64,000 bases of DNA, taken from Anaerosacchariphilus hominis. Lineage in GTDB: Bacteria; Bacillota; Clostridia; Lachnospirales; Lachnospiraceae. The DNA is taken from contig NZ_JACOOR010000003.1 in NCBI RefSeq assembly GCF_014290175.1, positions 186,001 to 250,000 on the forward strand, read 5' to 3'. Positions 49,639-59,051 of the stretch are shown here, one piece after another. How positions within the stretch are numbered: the stretch's first letter is position 1; each line of letters opens with the position of its first letter. Both the position numbers and the translations under genes were made by a program. The notes below the pieces were generated by a model, which saw only the letters and a list, made by a program, of their open reading frames with translations, was not told the origin of the DNA and made no database searches.

Positions 49639-50316
49639 TTATTTCTGCGCCTCCTTTCCTTCTTCCCTGGCATGCGCGCAGGTAGCGCAGCAGCCATCGC
49701 AGCCCTGTACCATAGCGTTTGCCCGGTTCTTGATCTTCAGCGCGTTCATAATGATAACCAGAGCCGCCAGAACCAGGAACGCGCCGGGCGCCTTGATGAA
49801 GATGGCGATGGGCTTATAAGCGGCCGGCATCACCTGCATGCCGAATACGGTGCCCGCACCCAGAAGCTCACGGATAAAGCCGATGACGGAAAGTGAAATG
49901 GTAAAGCCGAGGCCCATGCCCAGTCCGTCCATGGCGGACAGGAGGGGCGGGTTCTTGGAAGCGTAAGCTTCCGCACGGCCCAGGATAATACAGTTTACTA
50001 CAATCAGGGGAATGTAGATTCCCAGAGCGTCATAGATGGCGGGCACATATGCCTCCATCAGAAGCTCCACCACCGTAACCAGAGAAGCTACGATGACGAT
50101 ATAAGCCGGCAGACGTACGTCGTCGGGAATCACCTTCCGCAGGGCGGAAATGACCAGGTTGGACATGACCAGCACCACCAGTGTGGATACACCCATTCCG
50201 AATCCGTTCGTGCAGGATGTGGTTACCGCCAGCGTGGGGCACATGCCCAGCATCAGGACCAGCGTGGGATTTTCTTTTATAACACCGTTATAGATGCGTT
50301 CTGTACAAGGTTTCAT
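49639..50316 (-). CDS. rnfE: Rnf complex subunit RnfE
   Basis: 225 residues. NPTLVLMLGMCPTLAVTTSC at the start and IYIPLIVVNCIILGRAEAYA match the RnfE/NqrD family. The C-terminal CDGCCATCAHAREE is a Cys-rich tail seen in clostridial versions. Confidence 0.94.
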   Translation of the reverse strand: MKPCTERIYNGVIKENPTLVLMLGMCPTLAVTTSCTNGFGMGVSTLVVLVMSNLVISALRKVIPDDVRLPAYIVIVASLVTVVELLMEAYVPAIYDALGIYIPLIVVNCIILGRAEAYASKNPPLLSAMDGLGMGLGFTISLSVIGFIRELLGAGTVFGMQVMPAAYKPIAIFIKAPGAFLVLAALVIIMNALKIKNRANAMVQGCDGCCATCAHAREEGKEAQK

Positions 50317-50319
50317 GGC

Positions 50320-51870
50320 TTAGTTCCCTCCCTGCTGAATATCATTTTCAAAGAAGTCTACGGCAGCGTTCACTGCATTTACCACCGCGCTGGAGGAAAT
50401 GGTCGCGCCGGAGACGCCGTTGATCTCGCCCGGTGCGGAAGCTCCGCCGGACTTGAACAGGGTGAACTTATCGGCCTTCACGCCGTCAAACTGGCTCTTG
50501 AAGGCATCCTCACCTACCAGGGAGCCAAGGCCCGCGGTCTCATTCAGTACGGTGAAGGAAATACCGGTCACAGTTCCGTCTGCCGCCATACCTACCGACA
50601 TGGTGATCTCGCCTTCCATACCGTCGCCGCTGGAAGCGCTGATGACATAACCGGTCACATTGCCGGAGGCGTCTTTTCCTACGATAACTTCATTGATATA
50701 AGCCTTGCCGAAGTCGGTGCCGTATACCTCGCCGTTCAGTGCATCCACCTTGGCGGTCAACGCGTCGTCATAGGTAAACTCCACTGCGTCCGGGCACACC
50801 TCCTGATAGGAAGCCGCCTTGGCAGCCAGCTGTTGCTCGGCAATCTTGCCTTCTGTCATCTTATATACACCGCTTAAAGCCACGCCGGCCACCAGGGTAA
50901 TCACGCAGAGGGCGATGGCAGCGGTGGGAATCTTCTTTCCGCCTTCTTTTCTCTTCCGGTAACCGAAGGGCTTCGGAATGGAAATCTCATCAATCAGCGG
51001 AACGAACATATTACAGATGATAATCGCGTAGCTCACAGAATCCGCGGAGGTTCCGAACACACGGAACACAGCTGCCAGTATGCCCAGGGCCACGCCGTAG
51101 ATCAGCTGTCCGCCGGAAGCCAGGGGACAGGTCACCGGGTCAGTGGCCATGAAGAAAGCGCCCATCACGATGCCGCCGCCTGCCAGCTGCAGAAGCAGAT
51201 ACTGTACATCAAAACCGTGGCCGCCGAACAGAGCGATGAACGCGGTAAAGGATACCAGCACGGATACCGGGATCTCCCAGGTAATACCGCCCACGATCAG
51301 CAGATAAATACCTCCCAGCAGAAGTCCCGCTGCGGAGCAGCCGATGACACCGTTGTTCAGGCCCAGAAAGGTCTGCATCAGGCTTACACTATTTCCAGCA
51401 GCCAGGTCAGCCAGCGGTGTGGCGCTGCTGACGCCGTCTACCGTATAGGTGGACATGACGCTTGCAAAGGAAATCAGCAGGAAGCATCGTCCGGACAGGG
51501 CCGGGTTCATGAAGTTATGACCCAGACCGCCGAAGCAGCATTTTGTGAAAAGAATCGCAAATAAGCTTCCGAGAATCGGTATGTAAAGCGGCACGCCATT
51601 GGGAAGACAGAGCGCCAGGAGAAGTCCTGTGACAATAGCGCTGCAATCTGTAATCGTGTTCTCTTTTCCGGTTGCCTTATCAAATAAAAACTCTGTCAGA
51701 ACCGCCGCCGCGATGGACACCAGAATTGTCACCAGAGCGGAAAATCCGAAATGATATACGCCCATGACCGTCGCCGGAAGAAGCGCCAGAATCACGTCGC
51801 ACATGACATGTCTGGTGGTGAGCTTACTCCGCACATGGGGGCTGGAGGATACATTCATCAGTTTACTCAT
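50320..51870 (-). CDS. RnfD-RnfG fusion protein
   Basis: 516 residues. Residues about 1-305 are RnfD: membrane helices with RHVMCDVILALLPATVMGVY, GGLGHNFMNPALSGRCFLL and the FMN-site region with DGVSSATPLADL. A short basic linker (PFGYRKRKEGGKK) leads to RnfG (about 320-516): one membrane helix, an FMN-binding domain and the covalent FMN motif GVSGATISSSAVV near 490. In most Rnf operons these are separate neighbouring genes (CDGEAB). The order C-DG-E-A-B is otherwise kept. No stop or start is visible between the halves. Confidence 0.9.
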   Translation of the reverse strand: MSKLMNVSSSPHVRSKLTTRHVMCDVILALLPATVMGVYHFGFSALVTILVSIAAAVLTEFLFDKATGKENTITDCSAIVTGLLLALCLPNGVPLYIPILGSLFAILFTKCCFGGLGHNFMNPALSGRCFLLISFASVMSTYTVDGVSSATPLADLAAGNSVSLMQTFLGLNNGVIGCSAAGLLLGGIYLLIVGGITWEIPVSVLVSFTAFIALFGGHGFDVQYLLLQLAGGGIVMGAFFMATDPVTCPLASGGQLIYGVALGILAAVFRVFGTSADSVSYAIIICNMFVPLIDEISIPKPFGYRKRKEGGKKIPTAAIALCVITLVAGVALSGVYKMTEGKIAEQQLAAKAASYQEVCPDAVEFTYDDALTAKVDALNGEVYGTDFGKAYINEVIVGKDASGNVTGYVISASSGDGMEGEITMSVGMAADGTVTGISFTVLNETAGLGSLVGEDAFKSQFDGVKADKFTLFKSGGASAPGEINGVSGATISSSAVVNAVNAAVDFFENDIQQGGN

Positions 51871-53231
51871 TTCTTCGCACCTCCCTGCTGCGCCTGCGCG
51901 GCTCTCTTCTTCGCCATAATCTCCGCCTTGGTCTGCTTAAAGGTCTGCATCAGGGGCCGCTTGGCCGGACAGACATAGGTACAGGAGCCGCAGGCAATGC
52001 ACTCCAGGCCGTACAGCTTCTTTTCGTAACGGACGAAGCGTCTTCTCTTGGCCGCATCCATCATCTCCTGTGGAGACAGGCCCAGAGGACAGACTCTCGT
52101 ACATCTTCCGCAGCGCAGACACGCGGTCTCCTGCTGCTCTGCCTTGGCTACCGGATCCTCACCCAGCACGGTCAGCGCGTTATTATTCTTGCAGATCGGT
52201 ACATTTAAGTCTGCCAGCGCCATACCCATCATGGGACCGCCGCTCAGATACTTTTCTGCCTCTTTGCCATCCCGGATGCCTCCTGCGGTCTCCAGAACCT
52301 CCGCCATATTGGTTCCAATCTTCACAATCAGATTACAGGGCTCCTTTACCACATCGCCGGATACGGTGAAACCACGCTCCATCAGCGGGATGGACTTACA
52401 TACGGCCTGATAAATGGCGTAAATGGTCGCCACATTGTCCACCACGCAGCCAGCGTCCGCCGGGAGCATACCAAGCTTCAGGTCGATGCCTGCGATCACC
52501 TGGATGATGGAACGCTCGCCGCCCTGGGGGTACTTGCATTTTGCCGCGTGAACCTTCAGCTTCTCATCGCCTGCACAGGCCTTTTCCATAGCCGCGATGG
52601 CTTCCGGCTTATTCTCCTCGATCAGGAAGACACCCTCTGCCGCCGGGAACAGTTTTAACAGAATTCTCATACCTTCTGCCAGCTCCATGCTTTTTGTACG
52701 CATAAGCTGATCGTCGCAGGTGATATAAGGCTCGCACTCCGCGCCATTCGCGATGATGTAGCGGATCTCGTCTGCATTCTTTGGAGCGAGCTTCACATGA
52801 ACCGGGAATCCGGCTCCGCCCATTCCTACGATACCTGCTTTCTGTATACTTCCGAGAATCTCTTCTTTGCCAAGCATCTTGTAGTCGCGCTCGACACCGA
52901 TGCCCTCTGCAAGGGTGTACTGTCCGTCATTCTCGATCACTACGGACATCACCTTGGCACCGGATGCTGTTCTTCTGTTCTCAACAGCCTTTACCGTTCC
53001 GGAGCAGGAGCTGACGATATTCGCCGATACGAAGCCGTCCGCTTCGCCGATCAGCTGGCCGGCCAGCACCGTATCGCCCTTCTTCACCAGTGGCTTCGCC
53101 GGTTTTCCGATATGCTGACTCATGGGAAATACCAGCTCTCCCTGGGGAAGATATGCACGGTAAGACGCATCCTTGGCGTACCGTTTTCCGTCGTCCGGAT
53201 GCACGCCGCCTTTAAATGTCTTCTTGAACAT
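51867..53231 (-). CDS. rnfC: Rnf complex NADH-binding subunit RnfC
   Basis: 454 residues from ATG 53229-53231 after GAAGGAAGG. FKGGVHPDDGKR, the NAD/FMN site GIVGMGGAGFPVHVKLAPKN, and two 4Fe-4S motifs CLRCGRCTRVCPLGLSP and CIACGSCTYVCPAKRPL. First gene of the operon. Confidence 0.95.
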   Translation of the reverse strand: MFKKTFKGGVHPDDGKRYAKDASYRAYLPQGELVFPMSQHIGKPAKPLVKKGDTVLAGQLIGEADGFVSANIVSSCSGTVKAVENRRTASGAKVMSVVIENDGQYTLAEGIGVERDYKMLGKEEILGSIQKAGIVGMGGAGFPVHVKLAPKNADEIRYIIANGAECEPYITCDDQLMRTKSMELAEGMRILLKLFPAAEGVFLIEENKPEAIAAMEKACAGDEKLKVHAAKCKYPQGGERSIIQVIAGIDLKLGMLPADAGCVVDNVATIYAIYQAVCKSIPLMERGFTVSGDVVKEPCNLIVKIGTNMAEVLETAGGIRDGKEAEKYLSGGPMMGMALADLNVPICKNNNALTVLGEDPVAKAEQQETACLRCGRCTRVCPLGLSPQEMMDAAKRRRFVRYEKKLYGLECIACGSCTYVCPAKRPLMQTFKQTKAEIMAKKRAAQAQQGGAKK

Positions 53232-53350
53232 AAGCTTTTTCCTTCCTTCATGCTTTTGTAGCATTTGTCTCATATTCACTTTATCATACTTATTATTGGG
53301 ATACAACTTTAGATAAAAAATAGACAATCTTCGAACAATTTCGAGAATTT

Positions 53351-53368
53351 TTTGACAATATTGTTAAA
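53351..53368. promoter_or_regulatory. 18-bp near-palindrome upstream of rnfC
   Basis: TTTGACAATATTGTTAAA, a palindrome with one mismatch, 120 bp upstream of the rnfC start. The half-site TTGACAAT/ATTGTTAA is reminiscent of redox-regulator sites but does not match the usual Rex spacing. Promoter boxes are not clear. Confidence 0.4.
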
Positions 53369-53468
53369 TTTATGTCGATAGACTTGTATTTATGATCACT
53401 TTATTCTATCGCAGAATTGAACTGTATTCCAGTATTTTTTTCAATACAATCCGGATTTTCCGAACAAA

Positions 53469-53517
53469 AAACAGGATTTTCGTCCTCCATGCACTCCGGA
53501 TTTCGGAAATCCTGTTT
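53469..53517 (-). terminator. terminator after the ABC exporter genes
   Basis: On the minus strand AAACAGGATTT pairs with AAATCCTGTTT (11 bp perfect) around a 27-nt loop, followed by TTTG. Confidence 0.7.
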
Positions 53518-53542
53518 GTATACAATTTATCTTTCTTCCAGT

Positions 53543-55411
53543 TTATTCCAGTTCAAATTGGCCGGTATATAACTGATAGTACCGCCCTTTTTCCGAAAGC
53601 AGCGCCTCATGGTCGCCCCGTTCGATGATTTCGCCCTTTTCCAGCACCATGATGGCCTTGGAATTTCGCACGGTGGAAAGGCGGTGGGCGATGACAAATA
53701 CGGTCCGGCCATCCATGATGGCATCCATGCCTTTCTCTATGAGCCGCTCCGTTCTGGTGTCGATGGAGCTGGTGGCCTCATCCAGAATCAGGACCGGCGG
53801 CTTCGCGATGGCCGCCCGGGCAATGGCAATGAGCTGCCGCTGTCCCTGGGACAGATTGCTGCCGTCGCTGTAGAGCATGGTATCGTAGCCGTCCGGCAGA
53901 CGGCGGATAAAGGAATCCGCATTGGCGATCCTGGCCGCCTCCCGCACCTCACCGTCGGTGGCGTCCAGCTTTCCGTAGCGGATATTATCGGCAATGGTTC
54001 CGGTAAACAGGTGGGTCTCCTGTATGACCATTGCCAGGGAATGGCGCAGATCTTCCTTCCGAATCCGGCGGATGTCGATGCCGTCGTAGGTGATGGTGCC
54101 TGACTCGATCTCGTAAAACCGGTTAATCAGATTGATAATCGTAGTCTTTCCGGCTCCCGTGCTGCCCACAAAGGCGATTTTCTGGCCGGGCTTGGCGTAC
54201 AGGGAGATCCCATTTAAAATGTGCTTCTCCGGCACATAGCCGAAGACCACGTTGTCGAATTTCACATCGCCCCGGAGTTTCCGCAGTTCCGTCTTGCCGC
54301 CCGGCTCCGCCGCCGGAAGCTTCCAGGCAAAGTGTCCGGTGCGCTCGTCGGTCTCTTTTATCTTTCCATTTTCCTCCAAAACATTGCAGAGAGTTATGTC
54401 GCCCTCGTCTGCCTCGGGCTCGGCCTCCATCAGGTCGAAAATCCGCTCCGCTCCGGCCAGGGCCGTCAGGATCTGGTTGATCTGGGCCGTAAACTGGTTC
54501 ATGGGCAATGCGCTCTGGCGTACAAACACCAGATAGGAGGACAGGCTTCCGATATCCAGAAAGCCGTTCAGGGTGAAAATACCGCCCACACAGGCCGACA
54601 CTGCGTAATTCAGATAGGAAAGACTGACCACGGTGGGCACCTGCATGCCCGTGTAGGTCAGGGCGTCCGTGGATTCCTTCCGGAAATTCTCATTGAGGCC
54701 GCAGAAAATCTTAAAGTTAACCTTCTCATGGTTAAAGATTTTCTCCACCTTCTGGCCCGCCATCATTTCCTCCGAGAAGCCATTGATCCTGCCAAGCTCC
54801 GCCTGCTGCCGCTGGTAATATTTTTGGCTCCTCTTACTGTTGGTCCGGATAAAGATGCCCATGAGAATCAGGAACACCATAACAATCAGAGACAGCCGCA
54901 CGCTCAAGACCATCATCATGACAATGGTTCCCACCAGCGTCAGGAAGCTCTGGATCGCCATGGCAAAACTGTTGTTCATGGCCTCCTGCACCGTATCCAC
55001 GTCGTTGGTAAAGCGGCTCATGAGTTCGCCGTGGGTGTGGGCGTCGAAATAGCTTAAGGGCAGGGTCTGCACATGAGCAAAGAGATCGCTTCGGATCTCC
55101 TGCACCACGGTCTGGGCCGATTTGATCATGAGCTGATTGTAGGCCAGGGTCGCAAGCGCCCCGCAGAGGTACATGACACCCATGGCCGCCACTGCGCCGA
55201 CCAGCCCCTTCCTATCGCCGGGCATGATAAAGCGGTTGATAACCGGCTTCAGAAGATAAGTTCCCATGACGCTGGCCCCGGTGCTGACGCACACCAGAAG
55301 TCCCACCAGTAAAAACATCCATTTGTGGAGGCCCATATAATGAAGGAGATGCTTCAGGGTATTCTTCGTATTCCTGGGCCGCTTATAACCCACATAACTG
55401 TACTTCGCCAT
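53543..55411 (-). CDS. ABC exporter subunit (half transporter) 2
   Basis: 622 residues: six membrane helices (about 25-320), then the ATPase with Walker A GSTGAGKTTIINL, signature NLSQGQRQLIAIA, Walker B PVLILDEATSSID. An insert of about 40 charged residues lies before the ATPase (about 345-385). Together with the gene upstream it should form a heterodimeric multidrug/peptide-type exporter. Confidence 0.9.
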   Translation of the reverse strand: MAKYSYVGYKRPRNTKNTLKHLLHYMGLHKWMFLLVGLLVCVSTGASVMGTYLLKPVINRFIMPGDRKGLVGAVAAMGVMYLCGALATLAYNQLMIKSAQTVVQEIRSDLFAHVQTLPLSYFDAHTHGELMSRFTNDVDTVQEAMNNSFAMAIQSFLTLVGTIVMMMVLSVRLSLIVMVFLILMGIFIRTNSKRSQKYYQRQQAELGRINGFSEEMMAGQKVEKIFNHEKVNFKIFCGLNENFRKESTDALTYTGMQVPTVVSLSYLNYAVSACVGGIFTLNGFLDIGSLSSYLVFVRQSALPMNQFTAQINQILTALAGAERIFDLMEAEPEADEGDITLCNVLEENGKIKETDERTGHFAWKLPAAEPGGKTELRKLRGDVKFDNVVFGYVPEKHILNGISLYAKPGQKIAFVGSTGAGKTTIINLINRFYEIESGTITYDGIDIRRIRKEDLRHSLAMVIQETHLFTGTIADNIRYGKLDATDGEVREAARIANADSFIRRLPDGYDTMLYSDGSNLSQGQRQLIAIARAAIAKPPVLILDEATSSIDTRTERLIEKGMDAIMDGRTVFVIAHRLSTVRNSKAIMVLEKGEIIERGDHEALLSEKGRYYQLYTGQFELE

Positions 55412-57138
55412 TAAAGCTCCACTCCTTCCTTCTGGGATTCGTAAATCTGCTGATAGATTTCGCTGCGGGTCAGCAGCTCCTCGTGGGTGCCGATGTCGCT
55501 GACCCGGCCATCGTCCAGAATGATAATCTGATCCGCGTGCCGGACAGAAGAAATCCGCTGTCCGATGATGATTTTCGTCATGTCAGGCAGGGCTTTTCCC
55601 ATCCGCTCCCGGATCTTCGCCTCGGTGGCCGTATCCACGGCGCTGGTGGAATCGTCAAGGATCAGGATCTTCGGCTTCTTTAAGAGCGCCCGGGCGATGC
55701 AGATCCGCTGCTTCTGGCCGCCGGACACATTGACGCCGCCCTGACCCATCTCAGTCTCATACCCTTGCGGCAGCCGCTCCAGCACCTCGTCCACGCAAGC
55801 GATACGGCAGGCCTCTTCGATCTCCTCCCGGGAAGCGTTCTCCTTTCCCCAACGCAGATTATCAAGCAGACTTCCGGAAAACAAGGTGTTTTTCTGCAGC
55901 ACCATGGCAATGGCATCCCGCAGATGCGCCATGGGGTACTCCTGCACCGGCACGCCGTCCACCTTCACCACGCCCTCGGTGGCGTCATAAAGTCTTGGAA
56001 TTAACTGCACCAGCGTGGACTTGGCCGCGCCGGTCTGACCGATGACGCCCACCGTCTGGCCCGCTTCTATATGGAAGGAAATGTCCGAAAGCACATATTC
56101 CTTCGCCTCTTTTTTATACTTGAACCACACATGCTCGAACTCCACGCTGCCGTGCTTCACTTCGATGTCCCTGGCCTTTTCATCCGTCAGATCCACCTTT
56201 TCGTCGATGACCTCCAGAATCCGCGCGCCGGAGGCCATGGAGCGGGTCAGCATCAGAAACACATTGGAAATCATCATCAGGGAATTCAGAATCTGCAGTA
56301 CATAGCTTAAGAATCCGGTGAGCTCGCCCACCTTCATACTGCCTTTCTGAATCAGATAGCCGCCAAAGAGCAGAATCGAAAGAATCGTGCCGTACATGAC
56401 AAACTGCATGGCGGGCATGTTCAAAGCCGCCAGCCGGAAAGCTGTCTCCGATTCCTGCCGTAGCTTCTGATTACCCTCTTCGAACTTTTCCACCTCATAT
56501 CCGCCGCGGACGCAGGCCTTGACCACACGAACCGCCGTCAGATTCTCCTGGACAATCCGGTTCACCGTATCAATGGCGGTCTGCATCCGGGAATAAAGCG
56601 GACGCACCTTCATGGTAATTACAAACAAAGCTGTAGCCAGTACCGGCAATGCCACAAAGAACACAATGGCCAGGGTATGATTAATAGAAAAAGCCACTCC
56701 GGTGGCCACCACCAGCATCATAGGTCCGCGGCAGAAGGGGCGCATACCCATGGATACCGCGTTCTGAATATTCGTCACGTCGCTGGTGAGCCGCGTCACC
56801 AGGGATGAGGAACGGAAATGATCGATGTTGGCAAAGGAGTAGCCCTGAAGCTTCTCATACTCGGCTTTTCTCAACTCTGCGCCCAGTCCCTGACCGGTAA
56901 GTGCCGCGAATCGGGCGCTTCCCACGCCCAGCACCAGCGCTATCAGCGCGCAGGCCACCATCTGTAAGCCCTTCATATAGATGTAGCTCCGGTCGCCGTT
57001 CGCCACGCCCACGTCGATGAGATCCGCCATGATGAGTGGCACCAGGAGCTCAAAGATTCCCTCCGTCATGATGCAGATCACTGCCAGGGCGGCGTATTTT
57101 TTATACTGATTCATATAGGAAAATAAGCGTATCAGCAT
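55411..57138 (-). CDS. ABC exporter subunit (half transporter) 1
   Basis: 575 residues with a type I exporter membrane domain (about 1-310) and ATPase: Walker A GQTGAAKSTLVQL (second Gly replaced by Ala), signature VSGGQKQRICIAR, Walker B ILILDDSTSAVD, where Asp replaces the catalytic Glu. That degenerate site is typical of one half of heterodimeric exporters. Confidence 0.9.
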   Translation of the reverse strand: MLIRLFSYMNQYKKYAALAVICIMTEGIFELLVPLIMADLIDVGVANGDRSYIYMKGLQMVACALIALVLGVGSARFAALTGQGLGAELRKAEYEKLQGYSFANIDHFRSSSLVTRLTSDVTNIQNAVSMGMRPFCRGPMMLVVATGVAFSINHTLAIVFFVALPVLATALFVITMKVRPLYSRMQTAIDTVNRIVQENLTAVRVVKACVRGGYEVEKFEEGNQKLRQESETAFRLAALNMPAMQFVMYGTILSILLFGGYLIQKGSMKVGELTGFLSYVLQILNSLMMISNVFLMLTRSMASGARILEVIDEKVDLTDEKARDIEVKHGSVEFEHVWFKYKKEAKEYVLSDISFHIEAGQTVGVIGQTGAAKSTLVQLIPRLYDATEGVVKVDGVPVQEYPMAHLRDAIAMVLQKNTLFSGSLLDNLRWGKENASREEIEEACRIACVDEVLERLPQGYETEMGQGGVNVSGGQKQRICIARALLKKPKILILDDSTSAVDTATEAKIRERMGKALPDMTKIIIGQRISSVRHADQIIILDDGRVSDIGTHEELLTRSEIYQQIYESQKEGVEL

Positions 57139-57193
57139 TTTGTGTACCTCCGAATGTTGTTACCCGATGGCCTTTCCCGGCCATTACGGGACT

Positions 57194-57222
57194 ATGGTAT
57201 GCTGAAATCCGCAGTTTGTCAA
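57194..57222 (-). promoter_or_regulatory. promoter of the ABC exporter operon
   Basis: Minus-strand TTGACA (57217-57222), 17-bp spacer, TACCAT (57194-57199). Confidence 0.65.
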
Positions 57223-57251
57223 GCGAGAGGCTCTGCCAGTGCAAAACAAAA

Positions 57252-57275
57252 CGGACACAGATTCCTCTGCGTCCG
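57252..57275 (-). terminator. terminator after the DeoR gene
   Basis: CGGACGCAGA pairs with TCTGTGTCCG (one mismatch) on the minus strand, followed by TTTTGTTTT. Confidence 0.75.
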
Positions 57276-57300
57276 CTCTGTACCTTATGTAATTGTCCAC

Positions 57301-58044
57301 TCAACAGCGTATCACTTCTATCCCCATTTTTTCCATTTTGCATAGCTCTGCTTCGCTGGCTTCACAGCGGTTTGTGATAACTTTGTCCGCCACCTTCAGG
57401 TCGCTGACATAGTAAAAGCTTTCAAATCCTACTTTCGTATCGTCTGCCACCACAAAAACCTCGTCTGCGCGCTCTATCATTTTATGGAATAAATCTGCGG
57501 CTTCCATATGACGCGTTGTAATTCCGGTTCTGCAACTGATTCCGCTGGCGGAAAGAATCACCTTGTCCGCCTTGTACTGCTCCAGTTGGCCAATGGCCGC
57601 TCCGCCATGGGTAAATACAGCGTTGGCCGTCATTTCGCCTCCCAGCAGTATCAGCTGTATCTCCTCCTGGACACTCAACTCTCTTGCTATCGAAACAGAA
57701 TTTGTGATAACCGTCAGTTCACGCAGCTTTTGAAATTTTCGTGCTGTCAGCAGAGTGGTGCTGCCTGCGTTTAAGATCACGCAGTCTCCGTCCCGGATCT
57801 CCTCAGCCGTACGGGCCGCTATCCGGTCTATGGCCTCCAATCGCTGCTGCTCCCGGCTTTCCACACCGCCTGCCGCCGCACCCCCAAAGGTACGCACAAG
57901 CTTCCCTTCATCCTCCAGATGCTGCAAATCCTTCCGTATGGTTACTACAGACACTCCAAACTTCCGGCTCAGTTCGTCTACGCTGACCAGTTGTTTTTCC
58001 TGTAGAATCTCTAAAATGATCTTCTCTCTGTCCCGAACTTTCAT
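57301..58044 (-). CDS. DeoR-family transcriptional regulator
   Basis: 247 residues. N-terminal HTH (KQLVSVDELSRKFGVSVVTI then RKDLQHLEDEGKLVRTFGGA), C-terminal DeoRC sugar-phosphate sensor (CVILNAGSTTLLTA, VFVVADDTKVGFESFYYV). Last gene of the sugar operon; likely binds a phosphorylated intermediate of this pathway. Confidence 0.92.
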   Translation of the reverse strand: MKVRDREKIILEILQEKQLVSVDELSRKFGVSVVTIRKDLQHLEDEGKLVRTFGGAAAGGVESREQQRLEAIDRIAARTAEEIRDGDCVILNAGSTTLLTARKFQKLRELTVITNSVSIARELSVQEEIQLILLGGEMTANAVFTHGGAAIGQLEQYKADKVILSASGISCRTGITTRHMEAADLFHKMIERADEVFVVADDTKVGFESFYYVSDLKVADKVITNRCEASEAELCKMEKMGIEVIRC

Positions 58045-58056
58045 AGGCAGTTCCTC

Positions 58057-59019
58057 TTAATACTGGAACATATAATCCGGCTGGATAGTCGCTGCCAGAT
58101 TTTCACTCATAATGATATGGGTCGGATTCTCACGAAGCTGCAAAATCGACGCCGGAACCTCCTGGGATGGCTTTCCGAAGATGCACATTCTGGAGGTCAG
58201 TCTCTGCCAGGTCACATGGCTTCCCGCTGTGGTAATACTGTGAACATCCAGGATCTCTTTCGCCTTCATGGCGTCACGCGGACCCATCATTGCTCCCATG
58301 GGTGGTACATTGGCAATATCGCCGGAGCATCCGAAAGAGCCGTGCAGGGAGTTCTGCGCAATGGTCAGCGGATGCAGATTCGCTACCTTGGCTCCCTGAG
58401 CGCAGTACTCTTCCATGGTCGGCTGGAACCAGTCTTCTACCGGGTCGATAAACGCCAGATGTCCCGGCCATCCCGGACCACTGTATACAATATCTGCCTC
58501 GCCGTCCTGCTCCAACATTTTGGAATAATCCGGTGTAATTTTATTGCTGTGATAGATAAAGTTCTCCTCTTTAAAGCCCAGATCCAGAATCTGAGACACC
58601 ATAAAGCGGTAAAACGCATTGCCAAATCCTGCCTTATAGCTCAGAGGCGCGATATTTCCATCCTGGTCCGCCCATTCGTCCATCATGTAGAATTTGACAT
58701 TTCTACAGTTTACCTTCAGCTGATGCAGCAGATAGGCCACCTTTCGGTAGGTGGGAGACGGATTCGGCATAATCATCACAACCTTCTTATCGTAACGATC
58801 GGAATCCACGATTCTCTTTACAATATCCGCTATCATCACCATCTCCACATCGTCATCCGGCAGTACTTCCAGGAAGATATTGGGATTGGACGGATGCTTT
58901 CCGTTTAACGCCATGATCTCTTCTTTTGTAATCGCTCTTACCCGTTTGATTTCTTCCGCGTCTTTAAAGGGATAAAAATCAGCCTGTTTAAATGTAAAAT
59001 TGTCTTCTCCAAAAATCAT
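58057..59019 (-). CDS. glucosamine-6-phosphate isomerase/deaminase-like protein
   Basis: About 320 residues from the ATG after AGGAGGAAAACCAG. The NagB-superfamily pattern is kept in altered form: KFYMMDEWADQDG, SGPGWPGHLAFIDPVEDW (compare GxGxDGHIAFNEP) and LHGSFGCSGDIANVPPMG. It is longer and more diverged than NagB itself, so the substrate is probably a different amino-sugar phosphate. Confidence 0.8.
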   Translation of the reverse strand: MIFGEDNFTFKQADFYPFKDAEEIKRVRAITKEEIMALNGKHPSNPNIFLEVLPDDDVEMVMIADIVKRIVDSDRYDKKVVMIMPNPSPTYRKVAYLLHQLKVNCRNVKFYMMDEWADQDGNIAPLSYKAGFGNAFYRFMVSQILDLGFKEENFIYHSNKITPDYSKMLEQDGEADIVYSGPGWPGHLAFIDPVEDWFQPTMEEYCAQGAKVANLHPLTIAQNSLHGSFGCSGDIANVPPMGAMMGPRDAMKAKEILDVHSITTAGSHVTWQRLTSRMCIFGKPSQEVPASILQLRENPTHIIMSENLAATIQPDYMFQY

Positions 59020-59051
59020 CTGGTTTTCCTCCTTTTCCATGCTTTATCTTT

